Of a DNA stretch of 64,000 nt, positions 41,115-49,778 are shown one piece after another. How positions within the stretch are numbered: position 1 is the stretch's first letter; every line of letters begins with the position of its first letter. Location: NCBI GenBank assembly GCA_021405325.1, contig QWII01000024.1, positions 42,476 to 106,475 of the forward strand. The letters run 5' to 3'. The translations under genes were made by a program, and so were the position numbers. The notes under the pieces are model-generated. The model saw only the letters and a program-made list of their open reading frames with translations. It was not told where the DNA came from and searched no databases. Source of the stretch: Caldilinea sp. CFX5. GTDB taxonomy: Bacteria; Chloroflexota; Anaerolineae; Caldilineales; Caldilineaceae.

Positions 41115-42026
41115 TTACCGTCCGCCAAAGCCGCTCAAGGTCACTCCTTCGACAAAATAGCGTTGCGCGGCAAAGAAGATGATCACCATCGGCGCCAACA
41201 TAAAGGTGCCGGTGGCAAAGACCAATTCCCAGTTGGTGGCATAGGCCGAGTCATTCATGGCGCGAATGCCCACTGCCAGCGTCCAGGTCGCCGGCTTGAG
41301 GTAGATGAGCGCTTCGAGAAATTCATTGTAAAATTGCATAAAGGTCAAAATGACCACAGTGATCATCACCGGCTTGCTCAGCGGGATAAAAATCTGCCAG
41401 AGAATGCGAAAACTGCTGGCGCCGTCAATGCGGGCGGCGTCTTCCAACTCCACGGGAATGGCCAGGAAAAATTGGCGGATGAGAAAGACATAGAGGCCAT
41501 GTGTGGCAAAAAATGCCGGAATGATCAACGGAAAAAAGGTGCCGATCCACGGCCCCGGCCAGCGGAAGACGTAGCTGAACATGAGAAAGCGGGGTACAAT
41601 CAAAATAATGCTCGGCAGCATCATCGTCGCCAGCAGCAGGCCAAAGAAAAAATTGCGCCCCGGCCAGCGCAACCGGCTAAAGCTAAAGGCCACCAACGAG
41701 GAAGAGATCAACACCCCTAGCACCGAAAAAACACAGACGATCATGGTATTCCAGAAGTAGAGCATGATCGGTGCACGGGCAAAGGCGGTGGCATAATTCT
41801 CCCAACGGAGTGTGCGCGGCAGCCACTCAATCGGCGTCACAAAGATTTCGGTCGACGCCTTGAGCGACGAGGAGATCATCCACAACACCGGCACAATCGC
41901 CATGAGCGACAAGAGCAGCAAGAGCAGATGCGCGCCCAACCGGCTCAAGACATCGAGTTGCTGCCGTCGTCGTTTCTGTGTGGTGGCGGCCTGTTGTAGT
42001 TGTAGCTGCAATTCGCTGATGGTCAC
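41115..42026 (-). CDS. Sugar ABC transporter permease, MalG type
   Basis: A 303-residue inner-membrane protein with six predicted helices and the EAA loop EDAARIDGASSFRILWQIFI facing the ATPase. The GTG start at 42026 shares one base with the stop of the methyltransferase gene (TAGTG), with GGGAGCC upstream. Its partner permease is 1.65 kb away, with a restriction-modification pair between. No ATP-binding subunit is encoded nearby, so a shared MsmX-type ATPase is likely. Confidence 0.93.
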   Translation of the reverse strand: MTISELQLQLQQAATTQKRRRQQLDVLSRLGAHLLLLLLSLMAIVPVLWMISSSLKASTEIFVTPIEWLPRTLRWENYATAFARAPIMLYFWNTMIVCVFSVLGVLISSSLVAFSFSRLRWPGRNFFFGLLLATMMLPSIILIVPRFLMFSYVFRWPGPWIGTFFPLIIPAFFATHGLYVFLIRQFFLAIPVELEDAARIDGASSFRILWQIFIPLSKPVMITVVILTFMQFYNEFLEALIYLKPATWTLAVGIRAMNDSAYATNWELVFATGTFMLAPMVIIFFAAQRYFVEGVTLSGFGGR

Positions 42027-42967
42027 TAGCTTGGCTCCCAGTCAAATCTGAGTTGGTCAATGTGTTGTTCGGCGGCACCATTCTGCGTAGGAATTGGATA
42101 CAATTGTTCCGCAACAGTTTTATGTAACAACCCATTAGGGGTTGTCTGTGAATCGTTTAGAGAAATTCTGCTTACTTGTAAGCGTTGTTCAACGATCTGA
42201 ATATAATCCTCACAATGGTCTGTGACAATCGCCAGCCGGCCTAGTTTGCGCGCAGCGGCGGCTGTTGTCCCTGAACCACACATCGGATCAAAAACAAGAT
42301 TGCCTTCAAGGGTTGTCATGGCGATCAAGCGTTCAAAGACAATCACCGGTTTTTGTGAAGGGTGCCCTGTCTGTTCACGCTTACCCACAAAACCGACAAG
42401 GAGCGCAGCTTCAATCACATCCGCTGGGTCAGAGAAATCACCCTCGATCACACTGGTCGGCCCTGGCATGTAGCGCAATTTACCCTGAGCCAGTTTAGCT
42501 TGTTGTGCTTCATTAAGAAAATGTTCCGGGTAGAGCTTTGCATTCGGCTGCCCAATGTGTAAACAGGCATTTTGACTCGAACGCCAGCCACGGATGACCG
42601 ATGGGTTATTTTTATAATACCAGGTTAACCAAGCGATCAACGATAACGGCGGCGGCAATTTGTCTACAAAATAGGCAACAATTTCAGGGAAGCCCCACAG
42701 GAAAATGTGTTCTGATAACGGAGCAGCGAGATCCAAAAGCGTCAGGATGTACTCGTTGTAATCATCACGAATCTCGCCAAAGCCTTTGTTATACCAGGGG
42801 TCAAGCATCGTGACTCTGGGGTTCAAGGCAAGCGCCTGCATCAATATCATACTCTCTTTAACATCAAGGGGCGGAAGAATCGCAACCCGATGCTGCCGCA
42901 ACGATGATTCGATTTTCGTCTTCAAAAGATCAATTTGGTCAGCGCGACTAAGATCTATAATCGACAT
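42026..42967 (-). CDS. DNA methyltransferase, amino-group (N4/N6) type, order IV...I
   Basis: A 313-residue enzyme. Catalytic motif IV reads LDPWYNKGF near residues 55-63 (DPWY instead of DPPY). The SAM-binding motif I FDPMCGSGTTAAAARKLGR comes near residues 228-246, giving a beta-class order. GHPSQKPVIVFERLIAMTT is the typical motif X segment. It is paired with the HNH endonuclease gene 5 bp upstream. Its last base is the first base of the permease start codon. Text looks more AT-rich than the surrounding sugar genes, consistent with separate origin. Confidence 0.9.
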   Translation of the reverse strand: MSIIDLSRADQIDLLKTKIESSLRQHRVAILPPLDVKESMILMQALALNPRVTMLDPWYNKGFGEIRDDYNEYILTLLDLAAPLSEHIFLWGFPEIVAYFVDKLPPPLSLIAWLTWYYKNNPSVIRGWRSSQNACLHIGQPNAKLYPEHFLNEAQQAKLAQGKLRYMPGPTSVIEGDFSDPADVIEAALLVGFVGKREQTGHPSQKPVIVFERLIAMTTLEGNLVFDPMCGSGTTAAAARKLGRLAIVTDHCEDYIQIVEQRLQVSRISLNDSQTTPNGLLHKTVAEQLYPIPTQNGAAEQHIDQLRFDWEPS

Positions 42968-42972
42968 GATGA

Positions 42973-43662
42973 TTACCTTTTCACAATTGTACCGTCGCTG
43001 CTCATGAGATAACCGAAATAGGCTAAAAGGAAGTCAAAAATAGCCTGCTTCTCAGACTTTGTTGCAGCTTGCACAATTGCATAAGCATTCAGCTTTCCGG
43101 TCAAGTGATCCCAATAGTTTTTCTTAACAACTTGATGGCGTGAACATAACGCTTGCCACTGTTCAGGGTTGGTGGGATCTGCATCAGGATTCAGGGAATG
43201 TGGCGTCTTGTGATCATACGAAAGCTTTACACGACCACCACCGACCGGATCTATATCACCGGCCTTCAAGCGACAAATATCACCACCTTCATTCCACTCA
43301 CAGGCATAATTGGCGCGTTCCAAAACCGCTAACCAGGTTTCGTCAGTCGGACGTATACGCTTGGCTGCCTTGCTTCGTTTTTCTGCGTGTGGCATCAAGT
43401 ACTCTTGAACCTTTAGATCTCCTCGATTGCGCCATGATAGAATTGTATAGCCATCATCGGTGCGAAGTTCGGAGAGACGTTGGTGCCAATTTTCTGGTTC
43501 TTTCCCTGTGACAGGATCGCGTGCAACCTCAAGTATTTGTTCACGGGTAACAATTTTACCAATATTATCAAGCAAAAAGGCTTCGATACGCTTTTTTACA
43601 CTTTTTTCTGTATACGTTTGCGTAATTTCACCGTAGGTATTTTCTTCACCACTGACAGTCAT
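42973..43662 (-). CDS. HNH restriction endonuclease, type II
   Basis: A 229-residue protein. An N-terminal helix-turn-helix-like region (FLLDNIGKIVTREQILEVAR) precedes an HNH nuclease. The zinc pair (CEWNEGGDIC ... ALCSRHQ) frames SYDHKTPHSLNPDADPTNPE, with catalytic His in DHKTPHS. This architecture is known from type II enzymes. It is adjacent to a DNA methyltransferase of the same orientation, so a restriction-modification pair is inferred. The recognition sequence cannot be deduced. It lies 15 bp after the MalF-type permease gene. Confidence 0.88.
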   Translation of the reverse strand: MTVSGEENTYGEITQTYTEKSVKKRIEAFLLDNIGKIVTREQILEVARDPVTGKEPENWHQRLSELRTDDGYTILSWRNRGDLKVQEYLMPHAEKRSKAAKRIRPTDETWLAVLERANYACEWNEGGDICRLKAGDIDPVGGGRVKLSYDHKTPHSLNPDADPTNPEQWQALCSRHQVVKKNYWDHLTGKLNAYAIVQAATKSEKQAIFDFLLAYFGYLMSSDGTIVKR

Positions 43663-43677
43663 GAAACATTCATCCGT

Positions 43678-44592
43678 TCAATCTTTCGTCTCGTAATAAA
43701 CCCAGTTACTGGAGAAACGGAATTGTAGAATCGTCAATAAAATAATGACGACAAACAGCACCCACGAGACCGCCGCCGCGTAGCCAATCTTGCTATATTC
43801 AAACGCGTTGCGATAGATATAGAGCACCATAAAGAGCGTGGCATCTTGCGGCCCGCCTTTGGTCATAATCAACGCCGGGGCAAAGACTTGGAAGTTGCCG
43901 ATGATGCCCACAATCAAGTTAAAAAAGATCACCGGCGTCATGATCGGCACGGTGACATGCCAGAATTTGCGCCAGGCGCCGGCGCCGTCGAGCGACGCCG
44001 CTTCCAGCAGGGCGGTCGGCACATTTTGCAGACCGGCCAGAAAGATGACCATCTGCGTCCCCATGACCCAGATGCGCATAAAGACAAAGGCCGGGATCGC
44101 CAGCGCGGGTTCAAAGAGCCAGGCGCGTGGGGCAAAGCCAAACCAGCCAATCACTTCGTTGATAATGCCAAAATCGGGATGATAAGCGCGCTGCCAGACA
44201 AAGGCGCTGACCACAATCGGCACAATGACCGGCATGTAGAGTGCCGTGCGGTAAAAATTGCGCCCCCGCAACGGCTGGTTGAGCAGCACGGCACAGCCAA
44301 AAGCCAGCGCCAACTGCAATGGTACACTGGTAAAGGCGTAATAGGCCGTATTCCACAGCGACAACCAAACCTTGGGATCGGCCCACAAGTTGTTGACATT
44401 GTCCATACCAATCCAGCGGGGCGGCGACAATAGGTTATAGCTTTGGAAATTCAACACCAACGCCCAGCCCATTGGAAAGGCGACAAAGACCAGCAAGCCA
44501 AGCAAAAAGGGGGCCGCAAAGAGATAACCTTCGATCATCTCACGCCGGCGAAAGGGGGAGGTACGGGAACGGGTAGCAGGGAGTGTGGTCAT
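43678..44592 (-). CDS. Sugar ABC transporter permease, MalF type
   Basis: A 304-residue inner-membrane permease with six helices and an EAA loop (LLEAASLDGAGAWRKFWHVT). Its ATG at 44592 overlaps the stop of a HigA-like gene by 4 nt, so translation is coupled to a toxin-antitoxin-type gene instead of the sugar-binding protein gene. The binding protein lies 1.2 kb upstream. Together with the MalG-type permease it forms the channel of a carbohydrate importer. Confidence 0.93.
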   Translation of the reverse strand: MTTLPATRSRTSPFRRREMIEGYLFAAPFLLGLLVFVAFPMGWALVLNFQSYNLLSPPRWIGMDNVNNLWADPKVWLSLWNTAYYAFTSVPLQLALAFGCAVLLNQPLRGRNFYRTALYMPVIVPIVVSAFVWQRAYHPDFGIINEVIGWFGFAPRAWLFEPALAIPAFVFMRIWVMGTQMVIFLAGLQNVPTALLEAASLDGAGAWRKFWHVTVPIMTPVIFFNLIVGIIGNFQVFAPALIMTKGGPQDATLFMVLYIYRNAFEYSKIGYAAAVSWVLFVVIILLTILQFRFSSNWVYYETKD

Positions 44593-45011
44593 GCGAATGC
44601 TCGATTGTCGGTAAAGGTAAATAATGGTTCAGGTAGGCCAAAAAATGCGGATAATTTGGCAATTTGCTCCGGAGTAGGGAGTGTTTCACCACCTAAGACA
44701 TCAACCACTGCGGCTTTCGTCTCAAATACCGGTAAGAGATCCTCAACTTGCAATTTGGCTTCTGCCATCAACGAGCGTAACAAATCCAGTCCGTACAGCA
44801 TGAAATTTGCATCAGGATAATGCTCATCTTCATAAGCCATAACTAGCGTCCCCAACAAAGTCAGTATATCCTGTTCAGCAGCCGTTAACTTCTCTTGATC
44901 AATCAGGGCATTCATTTGTGCGACCACTGCATCATATTGTTCCTCGTTGGCAATGGGGCGCGGCTCAAACTTTTGTAGAAGGTCTTGGTAACTATGTGTA
45001 CCATTCGTCAT
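44589..45011 (-). CDS. HigA-like antitoxin-family protein
   Basis: A 140-residue protein from ATG 45011 (MTNGTHSYQDLL); the frame is open to 45032. SYQDLLQKFEPRPIANEEQY, then LTAAEQDILTLLGTLVMAYE, is diagnostic of a HigA-type antitoxin subfamily. The C-terminal helix-turn-helix (KAAVVDVLGGETLPTPEQIA) is degenerate compared with the usual S-x-VL-x-GKR. No HigB/RelE toxin is adjacent; instead it follows a PIN-domain gene. It overlaps the permease start by 4 nt. Confidence 0.82.
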   Translation of the reverse strand: MTNGTHSYQDLLQKFEPRPIANEEQYDAVVAQMNALIDQEKLTAAEQDILTLLGTLVMAYEDEHYPDANFMLYGLDLLRSLMAEAKLQVEDLLPVFETKAAVVDVLGGETLPTPEQIAKLSAFFGLPEPLFTFTDNRAFA

Positions 45012-45018
45012 AATAAGC

Positions 45019-45423
45019 TCAAATCGTAGCAAGAACCTGGGCAGGCGTTTGTCGTCCTCTCAACGTTTGATCAAAATCGCGATCAAGGCTAACAATAATG
45101 GCTTGTTCACGTTCAGCAGCAACATACTGATAAGCATCGTCAAAATCAAGGCCGAAGTTATCCATTACCGCCACCACACGGTACATTGCCGATGGTGGTA
45201 GCGTAATGAGCGCAACACCACCGTCGATCAACACATCTTGCGCAAACTGAGTCAGTACAGATCGATAACCTAGTTTGTTCAAGATAACACCAATCGAATG
45301 GAGCGTGAAGTCGGTCATCAATAATTGTTCGGTTGGTACCGTTGCCAGCAATCGACCAACCAAAGCCGATTGCGCCTGCCCTAATAGACGTTCAAGCCAG
45401 ATATTGGTGTCCAATAGGTACAC
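45019..45423 (-). CDS. PIN-domain toxin (VapC-like)
   Basis: A 134-residue protein with D5 in YLLDTNIWLE, a DFDD cluster at 93-96 and DRDFD at 114-118, matching the acidic metal site of PIN RNases. The usual mid-domain Glu is not obvious in TLHSIGVIL, so activity may be reduced. The GTG start shares one base with the stop of the antitoxin gene (TAGTG). VapC-type toxins cleave tRNA or rRNA when free of antitoxin. Confidence 0.9.
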   Translation of the reverse strand: MYLLDTNIWLERLLGQAQSALVGRLLATVPTEQLLMTDFTLHSIGVILNKLGYRSVLTQFAQDVLIDGGVALITLPPSAMYRVVAVMDNFGLDFDDAYQYVAAEREQAIIVSLDRDFDQTLRGRQTPAQVLATI

Positions 45424-45638
45424 TATTCATCTCTCCAAGCGAGGGCCAAGTGTTGCAGATCAACAGAAGTATACTCACAATTTTGTACCGCATCGGCCCA
45501 ATCCTGACGCAGTTTACGCCGAACCGGCGTTGGACGCTTTGTCAGAAGAAATTCTACAAAATTCCGCACTTCCAGGCGGAGAGGGGGGGGTAACTCGTGC
45601 AATAGTTCCTCTAGCGGTTTAACTGCTGTATCGATCAT
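45423..45638 (-). CDS. DUF2281-type antitoxin (VapB-like)
   Basis: A 71-residue protein with an N-terminal helical VapB-like part (PLEELLHELPPPLRLEVRNF) and the C-terminal RRKLRQDWADAVQNCEYTSV followed by LQHLALAWR, a typical pattern of antitoxins paired with PIN toxins. ATG 45638 has AAGGGGG upstream. It overlaps the toxin gene by one base. It is the first gene of the guest segment after the binding-protein gene. Confidence 0.88.
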   Translation of the reverse strand: MIDTAVKPLEELLHELPPPLRLEVRNFVEFLLTKRPTPVRRKLRQDWADAVQNCEYTSVDLQHLALAWRDE

Positions 45639-45813
45639 GATTTCCCCCTTTTACTTCACTCAAACGCCAACCCACATAGCTATTGAAGTTTACCACAAGA
45701 GGAACGCTCCTCGATATTTCTTGTAATCAATGGAGTGACAGAGCCGTAACTCACCCTGTCACCCCATAACCTTGTCACCGTTCGGCTGATGCTCACGGCG
45801 GAGCCTTGTCAGC

Positions 45814-47208
45814 TTACGCTTGGCTGGCCCAGTAATCATCCAGAATCTTCTGCACACCTTCATCGACTAGGGGCAGCACATCGGCGGCGGACGCCGTGCC
45901 GGCCACCAGCGGGTCCCAGCCCACCGGTTTCACCACTTCGTTCCAATATTGCGAGCGGGGCAGGCCGCTGATCACATCGGCTTCGCCTTTGTTAAAGGCA
46001 GTGACAAAAGCGGCGGTGTTGGTCAGGCCATGATTCTCCTGCACCTTGGGCGCCCAGAAGCTTTCGATCAGGCCGACGTTGTTCGGCACGCGGCCGGTGA
46101 CCTCGGAGAAGATCTTCTGGCCTTCTTCACCGCACATGAACTTCACCAGATCCCACGCCGGGTCAATGGGCGCGTTGTTGAAGATGACCACGCCTTCCGA
46201 CCAGCCGCGATGGGGGCGTTCGCCATCGGCTTGTTTGGGCATCAAGACCACATCAAAGTCCACCGCCGCGCCCTGGTTGCGCAGTTCCGGCGTCACCATA
46301 CGGGGGAACCACCAGGGGCCTTCATACTTCATGGCCGACTGACCGGCTTCAATACCACCGGAGCCGGCATCCAGATCCGCCGGTTTCGGGCTGATGCCCA
46401 GCGTGTGATAGAAGTCGCTGGCGATCATCTGCACAATCTCGACAATTTCCGGCTGGTTGAACTGTGATTTCTTGGGATCAACCAGTTCGTCAAACTCCTG
46501 CGCACCAGTGCCGCGAATCCAATGAATATCGCGGAACCAGTTGCCGTTGGCCTGGTAGCCCCATTGCTTCTTGTCGCCGTCGGTCTTGGTCAGTTTCTGG
46601 GCAATGTCCAGGAACTCCTCAAAGGTCCATTCGTCGGTCGGGTAGGCAATGCCTGCTTCGTCAAAGAGCTTTTTGGAATAGAACATCACCATCGTCGCCA
46701 TCTGGGTGGGGATGAGGAAGGTGTCGCCTTTGCGCTCGGTGTACTGGCGCACAGCTTCGCTATCGGCCCAGGCGTAGTTGAAATCATCCCGTTCGCGCAG
46801 GGCGTTGACACCGGCAATGACGTTATTGTCGGCAAAGAGTTGATAGCCCCACCCTTGCATAGAGGCGATGCTGGGGTTGCTGCCGCCGGCATACTGGGTT
46901 TGCAGTGCGGCGTAATAGCTCTCGTCATTGGGCAGGAAAATCGCCTCGACTTTGGTGTCGGGATTTTGCTGCATGTAGGCATCGGCCAGGGCGGCAAAGC
47001 CTTTCTGGTCAGCTTCGCCAAAGGCCATTACGGTCAGTGCGGCGCTTTCAGCCGGCGGTGCGCTCCCCGCCGCATCACCACTGGCCGCCGGCGCGCCAGG
47101 GTTGGCGACTGGTGTGGGGCAGGCGGTCAGCAACAGGGTGGCAGCCACGCCTGTGCCGGAAAGCTGAAGAAAGCGGCGGCGCGATAGTTGCTTGCTGGGT
47201 TGATTCAT
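45814..47208 (-). CDS. Sugar ABC transporter substrate-binding lipoprotein, Tat-type signal
   Basis: A 464-residue family 1 solute-binding protein. ATG 47208 has a perfect GGAGGAA. The signal contains a twin-arginine-like SRRRFLQLSG and a lipobox ending LLTAC, so export may be via Tat with lipid anchoring. The mature part has LTVMAFGEADQKGFAALADA, GGSNPSIASMQGWGYQ and KYEGPWWFPRM typical of MalE/UgpB-like proteins. It serves the two permeases downstream. The 175-bp gap to the antitoxin gene contains no terminator that I can see. Confidence 0.94.
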   Translation of the reverse strand: MNQPSKQLSRRRFLQLSGTGVAATLLLTACPTPVANPGAPAASGDAAGSAPPAESAALTVMAFGEADQKGFAALADAYMQQNPDTKVEAIFLPNDESYYAALQTQYAGGSNPSIASMQGWGYQLFADNNVIAGVNALRERDDFNYAWADSEAVRQYTERKGDTFLIPTQMATMVMFYSKKLFDEAGIAYPTDEWTFEEFLDIAQKLTKTDGDKKQWGYQANGNWFRDIHWIRGTGAQEFDELVDPKKSQFNQPEIVEIVQMIASDFYHTLGISPKPADLDAGSGGIEAGQSAMKYEGPWWFPRMVTPELRNQGAAVDFDVVLMPKQADGERPHRGWSEGVVIFNNAPIDPAWDLVKFMCGEEGQKIFSEVTGRVPNNVGLIESFWAPKVQENHGLTNTAAFVTAFNKGEADVISGLPRSQYWNEVVKPVGWDPLVAGTASAADVLPLVDEGVQKILDDYWASQA

Positions 47209-47259
47209 AGTTCCTCCTGGTTGAACACTAGTTGAATAATTGGGTGATTGGGTCATTGA

Positions 47260-48186
47260 CTACGCAGCGAGACGGGCAAGATTGGCCCGCATGGCGTTGC
47301 GAATGGCACGGTAGCCAATGGGTATGATTTGCTCGTTTTGCAAGAAAGTACGCAGACGATCCGATTGAAAGTAACGATATTCGAAAGTGCGCCAATAGGC
47401 GCGCTCTGGCACAATGGTTTCAATATCGCCGGGGGCATTGGGGTGCAGACTGAAATAGGTGACGCCCGGTGGCAACTCATGTAAGATGCTTTCGTATAAT
47501 TCTATGCGCGCTTCCCCGTTCGCGTTGGTATGATAGGCCGGGGTGATGCGGAACCAGTCCACCAGCGGCATTCCCTGCGCTTCCACCGCGCCGGCAAAGG
47601 CGAGCCAGGTCGATTCATCCGGGCCAGCCAAGCCTAGTGTGCGAATATAATCGTCGATCCGCCGTGGCAAAAGAACGGGTACGCCATATTCAAACCCTAA
47701 GGCAACATACTGTTCAACCAGACCGGGAATGGTCGCCGCCCCCATGTGGGTGTCAAGATGGGTGAAGTCAACCCCAGCCCGGCGCACCCGCTCGATCTGC
47801 GCCCGCATCTCTTGCACAGCCGCAGTCGGCTGCAAATGGCGCTGCACCCCTTCAACGCGATGCCAGAAGCACCCTTCTTCATCTACCAAACCAGTGGCGG
47901 AGTCACGAGTCGAGATTGGCCCCCAGCGGTAGCTGGCCCATTCACTGGTCAACGTTAGATGGACGCCAATATCCAGCGTCGGGTTTTGTTGGCAAGCCTG
48001 CACCAATTCCGGCGACCAGGGACATGGGATCATGACGGAACCGGTTTGCAAAATGCCGGCGGCGCACAGTTCCAGATATGCCTGGTTGCTGCCATGACAC
48101 ATGCCCACATCATCAGCATGAAAGATCACCAATCGTGCATCGGGCGGGTAGCCAAGCTGGGTAACAAGCGGGTTTTGCGTATTCAT
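47260..48186 (-). CDS. ChbG/HpnK family (YdjC-like) carbohydrate deacetylase
   Basis: A 308-residue enzyme. Metal ligands are visible in VIFHADDVGMC (Asp pair) and FTHLDTHMG (His pair), and NPTLDIGVHLTLTSEW matches the family. Members remove acetyl groups from chito-oligosaccharides or related sugars. The gene is 3 bp after the isomerase-like gene and upstream of the sugar-binding protein gene. An N-acetylated substrate for the pathway is a plausible inference. Confidence 0.92.
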   Translation of the reverse strand: MNTQNPLVTQLGYPPDARLVIFHADDVGMCHGSNQAYLELCAAGILQTGSVMIPCPWSPELVQACQQNPTLDIGVHLTLTSEWASYRWGPISTRDSATGLVDEEGCFWHRVEGVQRHLQPTAAVQEMRAQIERVRRAGVDFTHLDTHMGAATIPGLVEQYVALGFEYGVPVLLPRRIDDYIRTLGLAGPDESTWLAFAGAVEAQGMPLVDWFRITPAYHTNANGEARIELYESILHELPPGVTYFSLHPNAPGDIETIVPERAYWRTFEYRYFQSDRLRTFLQNEQIIPIGYRAIRNAMRANLARLAA

Positions 48187-48189
48187 GGT

Positions 48190-49575
48190 TTAGGTCAATT
48201 CTAGAATGGGCAACCCGACCAGTCCGGCAAAGGTGCGCAGTTCGGCACGATAGTCGCCATAGGTGATACAAAAATGATGTTCCAAACCTTGTCGCATCAC
48301 GGTGTCAAAAACGGCGGTCGCCGGCTGGTCAAAACGCACAACACCACTTGTGCCGCTAAAACTTTTGGGCGCTCGCACCATTTCGCCGCCGCCGATGACC
48401 AGTTGATAATTTTGGATTGCTCCAGTAACTGGCTGTGCTGTGCGGTGCAGACGGGCAATGGTGACACGACCGGGTTTTAGGGGGAATTCAAATAGGAGGG
48501 GGAGTTTGCGATTGCTGTGAATGGTTCCCAGAATGGGGGCTTCGGGGTCGGCCATGCTGACGGGGGCCAGACCGCAATGCCAGAGAACACCGGTGTCACT
48601 TTCGGCGTCGATCGAGACGAGGTCGGTGATAAAGGCCGGCTCGCCACTCAGCGCCTGCAAAAGTAGGGATGTTACCGTTCCGTTGACATCGGCTTCACAA
48701 CTGGCCGGGCATTGTTCTTCGTTGAGCATACTCATGGCGCCACAAGCGGCACAGCCCAACTCGGTAAAAAATTCGGGCCAGCAACGCACAGCCACGCCTT
48801 GCAACTTTTGTTCTTCCACTAGACTACGCAACGCGCCGTAGACGCCGGCCGTACCGGCCAATGCTGTTTGGTCGAGATCAGCCAGATTATGCGCATGTTC
48901 ACCCACGCGTGCAACAAATGTGCGTCGCGTCTCAGCATCGACTTGTGCCGCGCGCTGCAACGTTGCGGGCAGCGGCAGCGGCGTCACCTGGAGACCAAAA
49001 ATCTCAGCCAGGTGATCGGCATCATAGATACAAGTGTCAAAACCGACCGGATGCTCACCAACAAGACCAACACGCGCGGTTGCTAGTTGGCGACGGGCAT
49101 AGCCAACCCGCGCTAGCTGGGCAATCTTTGGCAATACCGTTACGTCGGTTGGTTGAGCCAACAGATAGTCGTAAGGTATGCCGCGCAAATGCAAAGCATG
49201 GCCGGCTAGATTTATGCCACATAAACTGTTTAAACGCAAACGGCCACCGCTCCGTGCGTCAGGGGTGGCCCATAACAACAGCGGTGCGCCCTTCGCCTGT
49301 AATGCCTCCGCCAGTTGCACTGCCATTGAGCTATCGGCAAAGCTGGCTTGCAAGAGGATCAGGAGATCAAAGTGAGTGGCGGCCAGTTGTTCAATCGCTT
49401 GTGTAGTTGCCGTACTGTCCATGAGCAACGTTCGTCCCGGTCCAACAACCGTATAGCCGGCAATGGTCAATTGTTGCAGCGCAACATCGCTCATCATTTG
49501 GGCAAAAGGAACATCAAAGGTTGGTCGCGCAATGGCAACAAGCGCAACCACAAATTTTCTTTGGTTAGGGAGCAT
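48190..49575 (-). CDS. L-fucose/L-arabinose isomerase-like protein
   Basis: A 461-residue protein with the two N-terminal Rossmann-like domains ([23 protein letters not shown]) and the C-terminal domain ([59 protein letters not shown]) of the fucose isomerase superfamily. The metal-binding Glu/Asp/His set is plausible (WPEFF, D-x-N-G in EADVNG) but cannot be fixed by eye. First gene of the minus-strand sugar cluster. Ketol isomerisation of the liberated sugar is inferred. Confidence 0.85.
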   Translation of the reverse strand: MLPNQRKFVVALVAIARPTFDVPFAQMMSDVALQQLTIAGYTVVGPGRTLLMDSTATTQAIEQLAATHFDLLILLQASFADSSMAVQLAEALQAKGAPLLLWATPDARSGGRLRLNSLCGINLAGHALHLRGIPYDYLLAQPTDVTVLPKIAQLARVGYARRQLATARVGLVGEHPVGFDTCIYDADHLAEIFGLQVTPLPLPATLQRAAQVDAETRRTFVARVGEHAHNLADLDQTALAGTAGVYGALRSLVEEQKLQGVAVRCWPEFFTELGCAACGAMSMLNEEQCPASCEADVNGTVTSLLLQALSGEPAFITDLVSIDAESDTGVLWHCGLAPVSMADPEAPILGTIHSNRKLPLLFEFPLKPGRVTIARLHRTAQPVTGAIQNYQLVIGGGEMVRAPKSFSGTSGVVRFDQPATAVFDTVMRQGLEHHFCITYGDYRAELRTFAGLVGLPILELT

Positions 49576-49653
49576 GACCTCATTCCTTGATCAACAAAGA
49601 ATTGGAAACAGGTAGGTGTATTATGTAGGAAGATCACTGTTTGCCCAGTGTAA

Positions 49654-49738
49654 CTATTCAGCCAGAAACCAGGTTTTTCACCTATAACGCAAAGGCACAT
49701 CGAAAGAAAAACCTGGTTTCTTCACCTAGCCTGAATAG
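49654..49738. repeat. Inverted-repeat element flanked by 8-bp direct repeats
   Basis: Outer arms CTATTCAG (49654-49661) and CTGAATAG (49731-49738); inner arms GAAACCAGGTTTTTC (49665-49679) and its exact complement (49706-49720). GCCCAGTG flanks the element on both sides (49643-49650 and 49744-49751), as a target duplication would. The ends TAACTA.../...TAGATACT recall the GTAACTAC family. Nothing else is visible between 49576 and 49778. Confidence 0.8.
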
Positions 49739-49778
49739 ATACTGCCCAGTGACAATGATTTGTAATCGGCGACAACCG

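Noticed and set aside
40707..41720. 337-codon plus-strand ORF across two minus-strand genes
   Set aside because: It covers parts of the nuclease-like and permease genes in antisense, is rich in Gln, Arg and His as shadow frames are, and lacks a start site.
43846..44433. 195-codon plus-strand ORF opposite the MalF-type permease
   Set aside because: Antisense shadow; the minus strand has a well-defined EAA loop and membrane helices.
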